NCBI RefSeq assembly: GCF_000263715.2
Contig: NZ_CM001514.1
Location: forward strand, 4,343,674-4,407,673
Direction: 5' to 3'
Length of the DNA stretch: 64,000 bases
Origin: Pseudomonas synxantha BG33R
GTDB taxonomy: Bacteria > Pseudomonadota > Gammaproteobacteria > Pseudomonadales > Pseudomonadaceae
Shown here: positions 1 through 8,639 of the stretch, one piece after another
How positions within the stretch are numbered: the stretch's first letter is position 1
Layout of the letters: each line of letters opens with the position of its first letter
The notes under the pieces: model-generated
What the model was told of the DNA's origin: nothing
The model's database searches: none
The model's input: only the letters and a program-made list of their open reading frames with translations
Made by a program: the position numbers and the translations under genes

Positions 1-2
1 GT

Positions 3-34
3 TTTTCGCGAGCAAGCTCGCTCCTGCAGTGGGC
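3..34. repeat. Single REP palindrome (GCGAGCAAGCTCGCTCC class)
   Basis: The stretch carries the core TTCGCGAGCAAGCTCGCTCC, the same sequence as the right arm of the paired element at 39830-39929. Only one arm is visible; any partner would lie left of the window edge. This is a non-coding intergenic palindrome typical of fluorescent pseudomonads. Confidence 0.8.
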
Positions 35-119
35 TTTTTCATTTTAACCTGACCACTCAGGCAAGTTTCTTGCAGAGACCTTTAGAGAGACCGTTCAGAA
101 AAAATGCAGAAATGCAGGC

Positions 120-149
120 TTACAAAGTTTGCGATAAGTTGTATACAAT
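120..149 (+). promoter_or_regulatory. Candidate puuE promoter with overlapping TTGTATACAA operator
   Basis: A perfect 10-bp palindrome, TTGTATACAA, lies at 139-148. It overlaps a plausible -10 hexamer TACAAT (144-149), with a weak -35 TTACAA (120-125) 18 bp upstream. The TnGT...ACnA pattern is of the kind bound by FadR-subfamily GntR regulators, many of which control catabolic operons. Its position over the -10 suggests repression. The palindrome is seen directly; the regulator is inference. The rest of 35-232 shows no gene. Confidence 0.45.
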
Positions 150-232
150 CACTCATCGCTGTGACGCCACCCAGTCTTTCCACTGCCCGGCCGCCACACA
201 CCTAGCTACCACGAACAAGAAGGAAGACTGCA

Positions 233-1159
233 GTGAGCGCTGACTACCCACGCGACCTGATCGGTTACGGCAGTAACCCTCCTCACCCCCACTGGCCGGG
301 CAACGCACGCATTGCGCTGTCGTTCGTACTCAACTACGAAGAAGGCGGCGAGCGCAATATCCTGCATGGCGACAAAGAGTCCGAAGCCTTCCTTTCGGAA
401 ATGGTCTCGGCCCAGCCGCTGCAAGGCGAGCGCAACATGAGCATGGAGTCGCTGTACGAATACGGCAGCCGTGCCGGGGTGTGGCGCATCCTCAAGTTGT
501 TCAAAGAATTCGACATACCGCTGACCATCTTCGCCGTGGCCATGGCTGCCCAGCGTCATCCGGATGTAATCCGCGCCATGGTCGCCGCCGGCCACGAGAT
601 TTGCAGCCACGGCTACCGCTGGATCGACTACCAGTACATGGACGAGGCCCAGGAGCGCGAGCACATGCTCGAAGCCATCCGCATCCTCACCGAGCTGACC
701 GGCGAACGCCCGCTGGGTTGGTACACCGGTCGTACCGGCCCCAACACCCGCCGCCTGGTGATGGAGGAAGGCGGTTTCCTGTATGACTGCGACACCTACG
801 ACGACGACCTGCCCTACTGGGAACCCAATACCCCTAACGGCAAGCCGCACCTGGTGATCCCCTACACCCTGGACACCAACGACATGCGCTTCACCCAGGT
901 GCAGGGTTTCAACAAGGGTGACGACTTTTTCGAGTACCTCAAGGATGCCTTCGACGTGCTGTATGCCGAAGGCGCCGAAGCGCCGAAGATGCTTTCGATC
1001 GGCCTGCATTGCCGCCTGATCGGCCGCCCGGCACGCCTGGCCTCGCTCAAGCGCTTCATTGAATACGTCAAAGGCCATGATCAGGTGTGGTTCACCCGCC
1101 GCGTGGACATCGCCCGTCACTGGCACCAAACCCACCCCTGCACGGGAGCGGCGAAATGA
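233..1159 (+). CDS. puuE: Allantoinase PuuE (polysaccharide-deacetylase fold)
   Basis: This 308-aa protein should hydrolyse allantoin to allantoate in the cytoplasm during urate breakdown. It matches the cofactor-independent PuuE allantoinases, which share the NodB/polysaccharide-deacetylase fold: an early segment RDLIGYGSNPPHPHWPG, the ICSHGYRWIDYQ region, and a GWYTGRTGPNTRRL segment near the middle. The start is GTG at 233, preceded by the strong ribosome-binding site GAAGGAAG. Its stop overlaps the uraD start (ATGA at 1156-1159), so the two are translationally coupled. A Crc/Hfq-type AACAAGAA motif (214-221) lies just before the ribosome-binding site, suggesting catabolite repression. Function is confident from family and context. 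Confidence 0.93.
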   Translation: MSADYPRDLIGYGSNPPHPHWPGNARIALSFVLNYEEGGERNILHGDKESEAFLSEMVSAQPLQGERNMSMESLYEYGSRAGVWRILKLFKEFDIPLTIFAVAMAAQRHPDVIRAMVAAGHEICSHGYRWIDYQYMDEAQEREHMLEAIRILTELTGERPLGWYTGRTGPNTRRLVMEEGGFLYDCDTYDDDLPYWEPNTPNGKPHLVIPYTLDTNDMRFTQVQGFNKGDDFFEYLKDAFDVLYAEGAEAPKMLSIGLHCRLIGRPARLASLKRFIEYVKGHDQVWFTRRVDIARHWHQTHPCTGAAK

Positions 1160-1671
1160 CTGCGTTCCAGACCTTGCAACCGTCGACCCTGAGCCGCGAC
1201 GCCTTCGTCGCTGCCTTCGCCGACATCTACGAACATTCGCCATGGGTAGCCGAAAAGGCCTTCGAGCTGGGCCAGGATGCGTCGATCGACCAGATCGAAA
1301 CCCTGCACCAGCGCATGAGCGATATCCTGTTGAGCGCTGATCATCAAAGCCAGTTGGCCCTGATCAACGCCCACCCGGACCTGGCCGGTAAAGCCGCCGT
1401 CCAGGGCCAACTCACCCAAGCCAGCACCGATGAGCAAGCTGGCGCGGGGATTCACCAATGCACGGCCGAAGAGTTTTCTCGCTTCACCGAGCTGAATGAC
1501 GCCTACAAGGCCAAGTTCAAGTTTCCCTTCATCATGGCGGTAAAAGGCAGCAACCGGCACCAGATTCTCGCCGCGTTCGAAACGCGCATCCATAACTCGA
1601 CAGACACCGAGTTCAAGTGCGCGCTGGACGAGATCAACAAGATCGCGTTGTTCCGTTTATTGACCCTCTAA
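1156..1671 (+). CDS. uraD: OHCU decarboxylase UraD
   Basis: This 171-aa protein is 2-oxo-4-hydroxy-4-carboxy-5-ureidoimidazoline decarboxylase, which converts OHCU to S-allantoin in the urate pathway. Family hallmarks are the early segment [17 protein letters not shown], the [12 protein letters not shown] stretch with its catalytic-region histidine, and [14 protein letters not shown] near the end. The same frame is open upstream to 1087, but the ATG at 1156 sits in an ATGA overlap with the puuE stop and gives the normal family length. Functional coupling to puuE is clear because the UraD product is the PuuE substrate. Confidence 0.93.
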   Translation: MTAFQTLQPSTLSRDAFVAAFADIYEHSPWVAEKAFELGQDASIDQIETLHQRMSDILLSADHQSQLALINAHPDLAGKAAVQGQLTQASTDEQAGAGIHQCTAEEFSRFTELNDAYKAKFKFPFIMAVKGSNRHQILAAFETRIHNSTDTEFKCALDEINKIALFRLLTL

Positions 1672-1712
1672 ACGACCATCCCCAGCCACTCTATCCAAGG
1701 CAGACAAGAAGA

Positions 1713-2708
1713 ATGAAAGCTTACGCCGTACCTTTCGAAAAGTTCGTCAACCTGGCCGACGCCCGCCTGGGCACCAAGATCATCTCGGTGACCGATGACT
1801 GGTTCGCCGACGCCAACCGCCTGTTCCAGCCGACCCCGGCCGTGTGGAAGGAGGGCGTTTTCGATGACAACGGCAAGTGGATGGACGGCTGGGAGTCACG
1901 CCGCAAGCGCTTCGAAGGCTACGACAGCGCGGTGATCCGCCTGGGCGTGCCCGGTTCGATCAAAGGCGTGGACATCGACACTTCATTCTTTACCGGCAAC
2001 TTCCCGCCGTCGGCCTCCCTGGAAGCCTGCTTCCTGGCCTCGGGCGAGCCGGACGCCAACACCCAATGGGTTGAAGTGCTGTCGGCGGTAGAGTTGCAAG
2101 GCAACAGCCACCACTACCACGAGATCAACAACGACCAGGCGTTCAGCCACCTGCGCTTCAACATCTACCCGGATGGCGGCGTCGCCCGTCTGCGTGTGTA
2201 TGGCGTGCCGTTCCGCGATTGGTCTTCGGTGGGCGACAACGAACAGGTCGACCTGGCTGCCGCGCTCAATGGCGGTCGTGCCCTGGCCTGCTCCGATGAA
2301 CACTTTGGCCGCATGAGCAACATCCTCAACCCGGGCCGTGGCATCAACATGGGTGATGGCTGGGAAACCGCGCGTCGTCGTACACCGGGCAATGACTGGG
2401 TGATCGTCGCGTTGGGCCACCCGGGCGAGATCGAAAAGATCATCGTCGACACCCTGCACTTCAAGGGCAACTACCCGGACACCTGCTCGATCCAGGGCGC
2501 CTTCGTCAAAGGCGGCACCGACAGCCAGATCGAAACCCAATCGCTGTTCTGGCGTGAACTGTTGCCGGCGCAGAAACTGGAAATGCACGCTGAACACACC
2601 TTCGCCGAGCAGATCAAGGCGCTGGGGCCGATTACCCATATCCGCCTGAATGTGTTCCCGGATGGTGGTGTGAGTCGCCTGCGCGTCTTGGGCAAAGTGT
2701 CGAAATAA
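1713..2708 (+). CDS. alc: Allantoicase
   Basis: This 331-aa protein hydrolyses allantoate to ureidoglycolate and urea. The sequence shows the two tandem allantoicase repeats, each a jelly-roll domain. The first contains [11 protein letters not shown] and [19 protein letters not shown]; the second contains [11 protein letters not shown] and [16 protein letters not shown]. Each ends with a conserved IRLN/LRFN...PDGGV.RLRV segment ([19 protein letters not shown] and [19 protein letters not shown]). The open frame begins at 1617, but the ATG at 1713 follows the purine-rich AAGAAG and gives [11 protein letters not shown], the usual start. The gene lies 41 bp after uraD in the same operon. Confidence 0.94.
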   Translation: MKAYAVPFEKFVNLADARLGTKIISVTDDWFADANRLFQPTPAVWKEGVFDDNGKWMDGWESRRKRFEGYDSAVIRLGVPGSIKGVDIDTSFFTGNFPPSASLEACFLASGEPDANTQWVEVLSAVELQGNSHHYHEINNDQAFSHLRFNIYPDGGVARLRVYGVPFRDWSSVGDNEQVDLAAALNGGRALACSDEHFGRMSNILNPGRGINMGDGWETARRRTPGNDWVIVALGHPGEIEKIIVDTLHFKGNYPDTCSIQGAFVKGGTDSQIETQSLFWRELLPAQKLEMHAEHTFAEQIKALGPITHIRLNVFPDGGVSRLRVLGKVSK

Positions 2709-2716
2709 GCGGTGAT

Positions 2717-2787
2717 GCCATCGCAGGCAAGCCAGCTCCCACAGGGGAATGCATTCCAAATGTGGGAGCGGGCTTGCCCGCGATAGC
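2717..2787. repeat. REPIN: two inverted REPs (GGCAAGCCAGCTCCCACA class)
   Basis: The left arm at 2717-2743 (GCCATCGCAGGCAAGCCAGC...) and right arm at 2761-2787 (TGTGGGAGCGGGCTTGCCCG...) form an imperfect inverted pair around an 17-bp spacer. The element sits between alc and allA, inside an otherwise co-directional cluster, and may affect mRNA stability. Confidence 0.85.
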
Positions 2788-2826
2788 AATAGACCAAACA
2801 ACACAGTATTCGGATAAGAGACAGCC

Positions 2827-3330
2827 ATGCGCACACTGATGATCGAACCCCTGACCAAAGAAGCCTTCGCCCCTTTCGGAGACGTTATCGAAACCGATGG
2901 CAGCGATCACTTCATGATCAACAACGGGTCGACCATGCGCTTTCACAAACTGGCAACGGTCGAAACAGCACAGCCTGAAGACCACGCCATCATCAGCATC
3001 TTCCGCGCCGACGCGCAGGACATGCCGCTGACCGTGTGCATGCTGGAGAGACACCCGCTGGGCAGCCAGGCGTTCATACCGCTGCTCGGCAACCCCTTTC
3101 TGATCGTGGTCGCGCCACTTGGCGATGCACCTGTATCAGGCTTGGTCCGCGCCTTCGTTACCAACGGCAGGCAGGGCATCAATTACCATCGCGGCGTCTG
3201 GCACCACCCGGTGCTGACGATCGAAAAGCGGGATGACTTCCTGGTGGTTGATCGCAGTGGCACAGGCAATAACTGCGATGAGCATTTTTTCAAAGAGGAT
3301 GAGCGGTTGATCCTCGCCCCCCACCAATAA
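2827..3330 (+). CDS. allA: Ureidoglycolate lyase
   Basis: This 167-aa protein cleaves ureidoglycolate to glyoxylate and urea, the last step of the allantoin branch. It matches the AllA/ureidoglycolate lyase family: the opening MIEPLTKEAFAPFGDVIE, the central ML.RHPLGSQAFIPL segment, the cupin-like GINYHRGVWHHPVLTI metal-site region, and a C-terminal DFLVVDRSG. The length is close to the E. coli enzyme. It follows alc after a REPIN and precedes puuD by 51 bp. Confidence 0.93.
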   Translation: MRTLMIEPLTKEAFAPFGDVIETDGSDHFMINNGSTMRFHKLATVETAQPEDHAIISIFRADAQDMPLTVCMLERHPLGSQAFIPLLGNPFLIVVAPLGDAPVSGLVRAFVTNGRQGINYHRGVWHHPVLTIEKRDDFLVVDRSGTGNNCDEHFFKEDERLILAPHQ

Positions 3331-3381
3331 GAGAAGGCCGGATCACCCGACAACAAGGGTGACAGGCGAGAGGTAAAGACT

Positions 3382-4665
3382 GTGGAAGCACATCTGTTGG
3401 AATGGCTGAACCTGAGCGTGCGCTGGGTTCACATGATCACTGGCGTCGCCTGGATCGGCGCTTCGTTCTACTTTGTCTGGCTGGAAAACAACCTCAATCG
3501 CGTCAACCCCAAGAACGGCCTGGCCGGTGACTTGTGGGCGATCCACGGTGGCGGTATCTACCACCTGGAAAAATACAAACTGGCCCCGCCGACCATGCCG
3601 GACAACCTGCACTGGTTCAAATGGGAAGCCTACTTCACCTGGATGTCGGGCGTCGCGCTGCTCTGCGTAGTGTTCTACCTCAACCCGACGCTGTACCTGC
3701 TCGCCCCCGGCAGCAGCCTCAGCGGCACCGAAGGCGTATTGCTGGGCATCGGCTCACTGTTCGCCGGCTGGTTCATCTACTCCTTCCTCTGCGACTCGGC
3801 CCTGGGCAAGCGCCCTGCCCTGCTCGGCTTGATCCTGTTCGTGCTGCTGATTGCGGCGGCCTATGGCTTCAGCAAGGTGTTCAGCGGCCGTGGCGCCTAC
3901 CTGCACGTGGGTGCGGTGATCGGTACGATCATGGTCGGTAACGTGTTCCGCATCATCATGCCCGCCCAGCGTGCACTGGTGGCAGCCATCGCCGAGAACC
4001 GCACACCGGATCCGGCGCTGCCGGCCAAGGGCTTGCTGCGTTCTCGCCACAACAACTACTTCACCTTGCCGGTGCTGTTCATCATGATCAGCAACCACTT
4101 CCCGAGTACCTACGGCAGCCAATACAACTGGCTGATCCTGGCCGGGATCGCAGTGGCGGCGGTGCTGGTAAGGCACTACTTCAACACCCGGCATGACAGC
4201 CAGAAGTATGCGTGGACCTTGCCGGTGGGCGCGTTGGCGATGATCAGCCTGGCGTATGTAACCGGGCCCAAGCCTGCAGAACCGATTGCCAAGGCACCTG
4301 CTGCGATCGAGTACCAGCCGCTGCCGGAAACCGCCCTGGGCGGTGGCTTGAAACCCGCGGCGCCTGCCGCCCCCGCCGCTGAACCGGCACCAGCCCAGGC
4401 CACGACCGACTTCGGCCAGGTGCACCATGTGATCGAGCAACGCTGCACCGTGTGCCATTCGGCCAAGCCCACCAGCCCGTTGTTCAGCACCGCACCGGCA
4501 GGGGTGATGTTCGACACACCGGCACAGATCCAGCAGCAGGCCGCGCGTATTCAAGCGCAGGCCGTGGCCAGCCAGATCATGCCGCTGGGCAATATTACCC
4601 AGATGACCCAGCAGGAAAGAGACCTGATCGGCACCTGGATCAATCAGGGGGCCCGCACCAACTGA
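3382..4665 (+). CDS. puuD: Membrane-bound urate hydroxylase PuuD with C-terminal cytochrome c domain
   Basis: This 427-aa integral membrane protein oxidises urate to 5-hydroxyisourate, replacing soluble uricase. Residues 1 to about 310 carry a series of hydrophobic helices, starting with LNLSVRWVHMITGVAWIGASF, a conserved PuuD opening with likely haem-ligating histidines. An Ala/Pro-rich linker follows (about 325-345), then a cytochrome c domain with the single haem site C355-T-V-C358-H359. Electrons should therefore pass to the respiratory chain. The start is GTG at 3382, with AGAGGT upstream. The product feeds HIU hydrolase (not seen here) and then UraD. Confidence 0.93.
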   Translation: MEAHLLEWLNLSVRWVHMITGVAWIGASFYFVWLENNLNRVNPKNGLAGDLWAIHGGGIYHLEKYKLAPPTMPDNLHWFKWEAYFTWMSGVALLCVVFYLNPTLYLLAPGSSLSGTEGVLLGIGSLFAGWFIYSFLCDSALGKRPALLGLILFVLLIAAAYGFSKVFSGRGAYLHVGAVIGTIMVGNVFRIIMPAQRALVAAIAENRTPDPALPAKGLLRSRHNNYFTLPVLFIMISNHFPSTYGSQYNWLILAGIAVAAVLVRHYFNTRHDSQKYAWTLPVGALAMISLAYVTGPKPAEPIAKAPAAIEYQPLPETALGGGLKPAAPAAPAAEPAPAQATTDFGQVHHVIEQRCTVCHSAKPTSPLFSTAPAGVMFDTPAQIQQQAARIQAQAVASQIMPLGNITQMTQQERDLIGTWINQGARTN

Positions 4666-4684
4666 CTGTTTCACACAGGACCAA

Positions 4685-4712
4685 TGTGGGAGCTGGCTTG
4701 CCAGCTCCCACA
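4685..4712. repeat. Collapsed REP: perfect 13-bp-arm palindrome
   Basis: TGTGGGAGCTGGC and its exact reverse complement are separated by only TT. It looks like a REPIN that lost its spacer and inner ends. It lies 20 bp after the puuD stop, has no U-tract, and could act as a 3' stabilising hairpin. Confidence 0.85.
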
Positions 4713-4755
4713 ATTGAGATCTGCCGTGTTTTGAAAATTGCTTTGCAAACAACAC

Positions 4756-4766
4756 AAAAATAAAAA
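4756..4766 (+). promoter_or_regulatory. Candidate Hfq/Crc catabolite-repression (CA) motif of the permease
   Basis: AAAAATAAAAA fits the AAnAAnAA motif bound by Hfq/Crc. It lies just before the GAGGTG ribosome-binding site of the permease gene. A second, cleaner motif (AATAACAACAA, 6144-6154) follows the permease. Confidence 0.4.
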
Positions 4767-4781
4767 GATTCGAGGTGTTGC

Positions 4782-6125
4782 ATGTCCCAGTTAGAAACGC
4801 AGACTCCTGCCGCGCCCGCCATGGTGCGGCTGCCCCTCTTGCAACTGATTCTGGTTGGCTTGCAACACGTCTTGCTGATGTACGGCGGCGCCGTCGCCGT
4901 CCCCCTGATCATTGGCCAGGCCGCAGGCTTGAGCCGTGAAGAAATCGCCTTCCTGATCAACGCCGACCTGCTGGTGGCCGGTATCGCCACCATGGTGCAG
5001 TCGTTCGGCATCGGCCCGGTGGGTATCCGTATGCCGGTGATGATGGGTGCCAGCTTCGCCGCTGTCGGCAGCATGGTCGCCATGGCCGGTATGCCCGGTA
5101 TCGGTTTGCAAGGCATCTTCGGCGCGACTATCGCCGCCGGGTTCTTCGGCATGCTGATCGCGCCATTCATGTCCAAGGTTGTGCGCTTTTTCCCGCCGCT
5201 GGTAACCGGTACCGTCATTACCGCCATCGGCCTCTCGCTGTTTCCCGTGGCCGTGAACTGGGCCGGTGGCGGCAGCGCTGCCGCCACGTTCGGCTCGCCG
5301 GTGTATCTGGCGATTGCTGCCCTGGTGCTGGCGACCATCCTGCTGATCAACCGCTTCATGCGCGGCTTCTGGGTGAATATCTCGGTGCTGATCGGCATGG
5401 GCCTGGGTTACGGGTTGTGCGGCGTTATCGGCATGGTCGACCTCAGTGGCCTGGCCCAGGCGCCCTGGGTGCAGGTGGTCACGCCGTTGCACTTCGGTAT
5501 GCCCAAGTTCGAGTTGGCGCCGATCCTGTCGATGTGCCTGGTGGTGGTGATCATCTTTGTCGAGTCCACCGGCATGTTCCTCGCCCTGGGCAAGATCACC
5601 GGCCAGGAGGTCACCCCGAAAATGCTGCGCCGCGGCCTGTTGTGTGACGCAGGCGCGTCGTTCTTTGCCGGTTTCTTCAACACCTTTACCCACTCCTCCT
5701 TCGCGCAGAATATCGGCCTGGTACAAATGACCGGCGTGCGCTGCCGCTCGGTCACGATCATCGCCGGGGCCTTTCTGATTGTGCTGAGCCTGTTGCCCAA
5801 GGCCGCCTATCTGGTGGCGTCGATTCCGCCGGCAGTACTCGGTGGCGCGGCGATAGCCATGTTCGGCATGGTGGCGGCGACCGGGATCAAGATCCTGCAG
5901 GAAGCCGACATAGCCGACCGTCGCAACCAGCTATTGGTAGCGGTGAGCATCGGCATGGGTCTGATCCCCGTGGTACGGCCGGAGTTCTTCGCGCAACTGC
6001 CACTGTGGATGAGCCCGATTACCCACAGCGGGATCGCCATGGCCACACTCAGCGCGTTGTCGCTGAACATCCTGTTCAACATCCTCGGCGGCGCTGAACG
6101 CCCCGAAGTCGCCCATACGCATTGA
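4782..6125 (+). CDS. NCS2-family urate/xanthine permease
   Basis: This 447-aa inner-membrane symporter of the nucleobase:cation symporter-2 family is likely to import urate or xanthine. It shows 12-14 hydrophobic segments and NCS2 hallmarks: LGLQHVLLMYGGAVAVPLI-like residues near the N-terminus, VESTGMFLALGKITG around residue 262, and the signature-region segment FNTFTHSSFAQNIGLVQMTG (about 299-318). The motif Q-N-I-G-L is typical of the UacT/XanQ branch. Position directly after puuD favours urate as substrate, but xanthine cannot be excluded from sequence alone. Confidence 0.88.
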   Translation: MSQLETQTPAAPAMVRLPLLQLILVGLQHVLLMYGGAVAVPLIIGQAAGLSREEIAFLINADLLVAGIATMVQSFGIGPVGIRMPVMMGASFAAVGSMVAMAGMPGIGLQGIFGATIAAGFFGMLIAPFMSKVVRFFPPLVTGTVITAIGLSLFPVAVNWAGGGSAAATFGSPVYLAIAALVLATILLINRFMRGFWVNISVLIGMGLGYGLCGVIGMVDLSGLAQAPWVQVVTPLHFGMPKFELAPILSMCLVVVIIFVESTGMFLALGKITGQEVTPKMLRRGLLCDAGASFFAGFFNTFTHSSFAQNIGLVQMTGVRCRSVTIIAGAFLIVLSLLPKAAYLVASIPPAVLGGAAIAMFGMVAATGIKILQEADIADRRNQLLVAVSIGMGLIPVVRPEFFAQLPLWMSPITHSGIAMATLSALSLNILFNILGGAERPEVAHTH

Positions 6126-6564
6126 TTCCTTTGTTAGTACAAAAATAACAACAAACAGGGAACACCCACATGCACAGCCTTCAACCGGGGCCGGCCACAC
6201 GCCGCGCCCCATTCTCGCCCCTCGCGCTCTGTTACAGCGCACTTGAGCCCAGGCCTGGGAGCCAGTATTCTCCGCGCCCGCTCGAATCGACTCAAAAAAA
6301 AACAGCGAATGTAAAAGCTGACTTCAAGGCCAACTTATCCCGGCCTGATGTTGGCTGCCAAAGTGCGCAAAAGTCCTCTGAATTCGACTGCATCCGCTGC
6401 AGCCGACGGGGATTTTTTGGCTTTTCAAACACCTTGGCGCAGCTCTTGCTAACAGCATTAAAGCTGACCGAACAGACGATTTTTGCAGCGAACCAAAAGG
6501 CGCCATACCAGAGCGCCTGCGTAGAAGAAAAAAAACCATAAAACTTTAACTCGGGAGCAACCGA
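6126..6564 (+). other. 439-bp intergenic leader region without a convincing gene
   Basis: The region contains a near-ideal Hfq/Crc motif, AATAACAACAA (6144-6154), followed by AGGGA and an ATG at 6170 that opens a 123-aa frame. That frame has no recognisable domain, is rich in Pro/Arg/Ser and looks non-coding. Further on there is a run of nine A (about 6294-6302) and an A-rich stretch (6527-6537) before the next gene. No confident promoter, riboswitch or terminator was identified. Confidence 0.5.
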
Positions 6565-7350
6565 ATGAAACCCATGTTCAAAGGCCTGATGCTGGCGGGA
6601 TCCCTGCTGGCTGGTGGCCAGGCCGTAGCCGGTGACTTGTTGCAGTGGCAGAACAACAGCCTGACTTACCTGTGGGGCAAGAGCTTTACCGTCAACCCGC
6701 AGATCCAGCAAACCGTCACCTTCGAACATGCCGACGCATGGAAGTACGGCGACAACTTCTTCTTCCTCGACCGTATCTTTTACAACGGCAAGGAAGACGG
6801 CAATGTCGGCCCGAACACTTACTACGGCGAGTTCAGCCCGCGTTTGTCGTTCGGCAAGATTTTCGACAAGGACCTGTCGTTCGGCCCGATCAAGGACGTG
6901 CTGCTGGCCTTCACCTACGAGTTCGGCGAGGGCGATAACGAGTCCTACCTGCTGGGCCCGGCATTCGACTTGAACATCCCCGGTTTTGACTACTTCCAGT
7001 TGAATTTCTACCAGCGCCAGACCGAGGGCAATCGCCCGGGTGACGGTGTGTGGCAGATCACTCCGGTGTGGTCGTACACCATCCCCGTGGGCAATTCCGA
7101 CGTGCTGATCGACGGTTTCATGGACTGGGTGGTGGATAACGACAAGAACGCCCGTGGCACTTATCACGCCAACCTGCACTTCAACCCGCAGGTCAAATAT
7201 GACTTGGGCAAGGCGCTGCATTGGGGCGACAAGCAGTTGTATGTGGGTTTTGAATACGACTACTGGAAGAACAAGTACGGGATTGAAGACAGCGGCGCGT
7301 TCAAGACAACTCAGGACACCGCAAGCTTCCTGGTCAAGTACCACTTCTAA
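6565..7350 (+). CDS. Tsx-like nucleoside/purine outer-membrane channel
   Basis: This 261-aa protein begins with a signal peptide (MKPMFKGLMLAGSLLAGGQAVAG) and is followed by alternating aromatic/hydrophobic strands. Examples are LTYLWGKSFTVN, YYGEFSPRLSFGKIF and LYVGFEYDYWKNKYGI, and the chain ends in phenylalanine (KYHF), as outer-membrane beta-barrels do. It resembles the Tsx/nucleoside-specific channel-forming family. Placed after the permease, it probably passes purines across the outer membrane. The ribosome-binding site is CGGGAG (about 6552). Confidence 0.82.
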   Translation: MKPMFKGLMLAGSLLAGGQAVAGDLLQWQNNSLTYLWGKSFTVNPQIQQTVTFEHADAWKYGDNFFFLDRIFYNGKEDGNVGPNTYYGEFSPRLSFGKIFDKDLSFGPIKDVLLAFTYEFGEGDNESYLLGPAFDLNIPGFDYFQLNFYQRQTEGNRPGDGVWQITPVWSYTIPVGNSDVLIDGFMDWVVDNDKNARGTYHANLHFNPQVKYDLGKALHWGDKQLYVGFEYDYWKNKYGIEDSGAFKTTQDTASFLVKYHF

Positions 7351-7368
7351 TAAACACTGCTGGACAAA

Positions 7369-7460
7369 ATGTGGGAGGGGGCTTGCTCCCGATAGCGGTG
7401 TGTCATTCAAAGTATCTGTAACTGAATCGCCGCCATCGGGAGCAAGCCCCCTCCCACATT
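7369..7460. repeat. REPIN: two inverted REPs (GTGGGAGGGGGCTTGC class)
   Basis: Left arm TGTGGGAGGGGGCTTGCTCC begins at 7370 and its exact complement ends at 7459, around a roughly 40-bp middle. The element fills the space between the converging ends of the Tsx-like gene and the patatin-like gene and may work as a bidirectional terminator. Confidence 0.9.
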
Positions 7461-7461
7461 T

Positions 7462-8610
7462 TCAGCTCTGCGTCAGGCCGAGGAATCGCGACAACTCCTC
7501 ACGTTTGGCCAGCGCATCCTTGCGCCCCAACTCGATCAACTCGCTGCAATACCCCGCCTCGAACAGCAAATAACTCAACACCCCCGCCCCACTGGTCTTG
7601 GTCGCCCCCGGCCCGCGCAAGAACAAGCGCAACGCCGCCGGTAATTCCTGGCGATGTCGCGCCGCGATTTCATCGATAGGCTGGCTGGGCGCAATCACCA
7701 GCACGTCCACCGGTGCCAGGCCCTGCACCGCGGCGTCGACAGGGACAACCCGACTAAACTGGTTCAAGCGCTCCAGCAGTTCGATATCGCTTTCCAGGCT
7801 GTCAATGAAGGTGCTGTTGAGCATATGCCCACCGATTTGCGCCAGGGTCGGTTGCTGGCCGGTGTAGGTACGTTGCGTCGACGCTTCATTGCCCCTGGGG
7901 TTGCCGCTCACGCCGACGACCAACACGCGGCTGGCTCCCAGGTGCAAAGCCGGGCTGATGGGCGCTGACTGCCGCACCGCGCCATCGCCAAAGTACTCTT
8001 CGTCGAGTTTGACCGGAGCAAACAACAGCGGAATCGCCGAACTCGCCAGCAAGTGCTCCACCGTCAGTTGGGTCGGCACGCCGATACGCCGATGGCGCAG
8101 CCAGGCATCGATGGTGCCGCCGCCCTGGTAGAAAGTCACCGCTTGCCCGGACTCATAGCCAAACGCCGTCACCGCCACTGCCTGCAAGTGCTTGCGGCGA
8201 ATAGCCTCGTCGATGCCGTCCAGGTTCAAGCGTTCTTGCAGCAAGTCGCGCAGTGGCGAGCTGTTGAGCAGCGCCACGGGCACCTGGGCGCCCAGGCCCA
8301 ATAGGCTGTGGATGAGGAAACGGCTGGCCTGGCGCATTACCCCAGGCCAGTCGCTGCGCAGCACCTGGTGGCTGCGAAAGCCCTGCCAGAATGCCGTCAG
8401 CCGTTGGATCGCTGCCGAGAAATCGGTAGCGCCACTGGCCAGGCTCACCGCATTGATCGCGCCGGCGGAGGTGCCGACAATCACCGGAAATGGATTCGGC
8501 GCCCCCGGCGGCAGCAACTCGGCAATCGCCGCCAATACCCCCACCTGATACGCCGCTCGCGCCCCGCCGCCGGAAAGAATCAAGCCTGTGACCGGTTCAA
8601 CTGAGCGCAT
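7462..8610 (-). CDS. Patatin-like phospholipase family protein
   Basis: This 382-aa protein is a predicted serine acyl-hydrolase. It has the patatin oxyanion-hole motif SGGGARAAYQ (residues 13-22) and the nucleophile elbow GTSAG with Ser48. The DG of the catalytic dyad is in YFGDGAVRQSAP (about residue 210). It starts 29 bp after the lpxL-type gene on the same strand, so the two may be co-transcribed, both touching membrane lipids. Substrate is unknown; lysophospholipase or acyl hydrolase activity is the family expectation. No signal peptide is evident. Confidence 0.88.
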   Translation of the reverse strand: MRSVEPVTGLILSGGGARAAYQVGVLAAIAELLPPGAPNPFPVIVGTSAGAINAVSLASGATDFSAAIQRLTAFWQGFRSHQVLRSDWPGVMRQASRFLIHSLLGLGAQVPVALLNSSPLRDLLQERLNLDGIDEAIRRKHLQAVAVTAFGYESGQAVTFYQGGGTIDAWLRHRRIGVPTQLTVEHLLASSAIPLLFAPVKLDEEYFGDGAVRQSAPISPALHLGASRVLVVGVSGNPRGNEASTQRTYTGQQPTLAQIGGHMLNSTFIDSLESDIELLERLNQFSRVVPVDAAVQGLAPVDVLVIAPSQPIDEIAARHRQELPAALRLFLRGPGATKTSGAGVLSYLLFEAGYCSELIELGRKDALAKREELSRFLGLTQS

Positions 8611-8639
8611 TGCGTCACTCCGTGTGGGAAAAGTCAGCG

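Noticed and set aside
4685..4712. Intrinsic terminator after puuD
   Set aside because: The hairpin is perfect but has no T-run on either side, and it matches the REP class found elsewhere.
6403..6425. Terminator-like CGACGGGGATTTTTTGG sequence
   Set aside because: A T-run is present, but no stable stem precedes it that I could confirm by eye.
6170..6541. 123-aa frame between the permease and the Tsx-like gene
   Set aside because: It has an acceptable ribosome-binding site, but composition is not protein-like, no domain is visible, and the sequence ends in runs of Lys from an A-rich leader. Described as an intergenic region instead.
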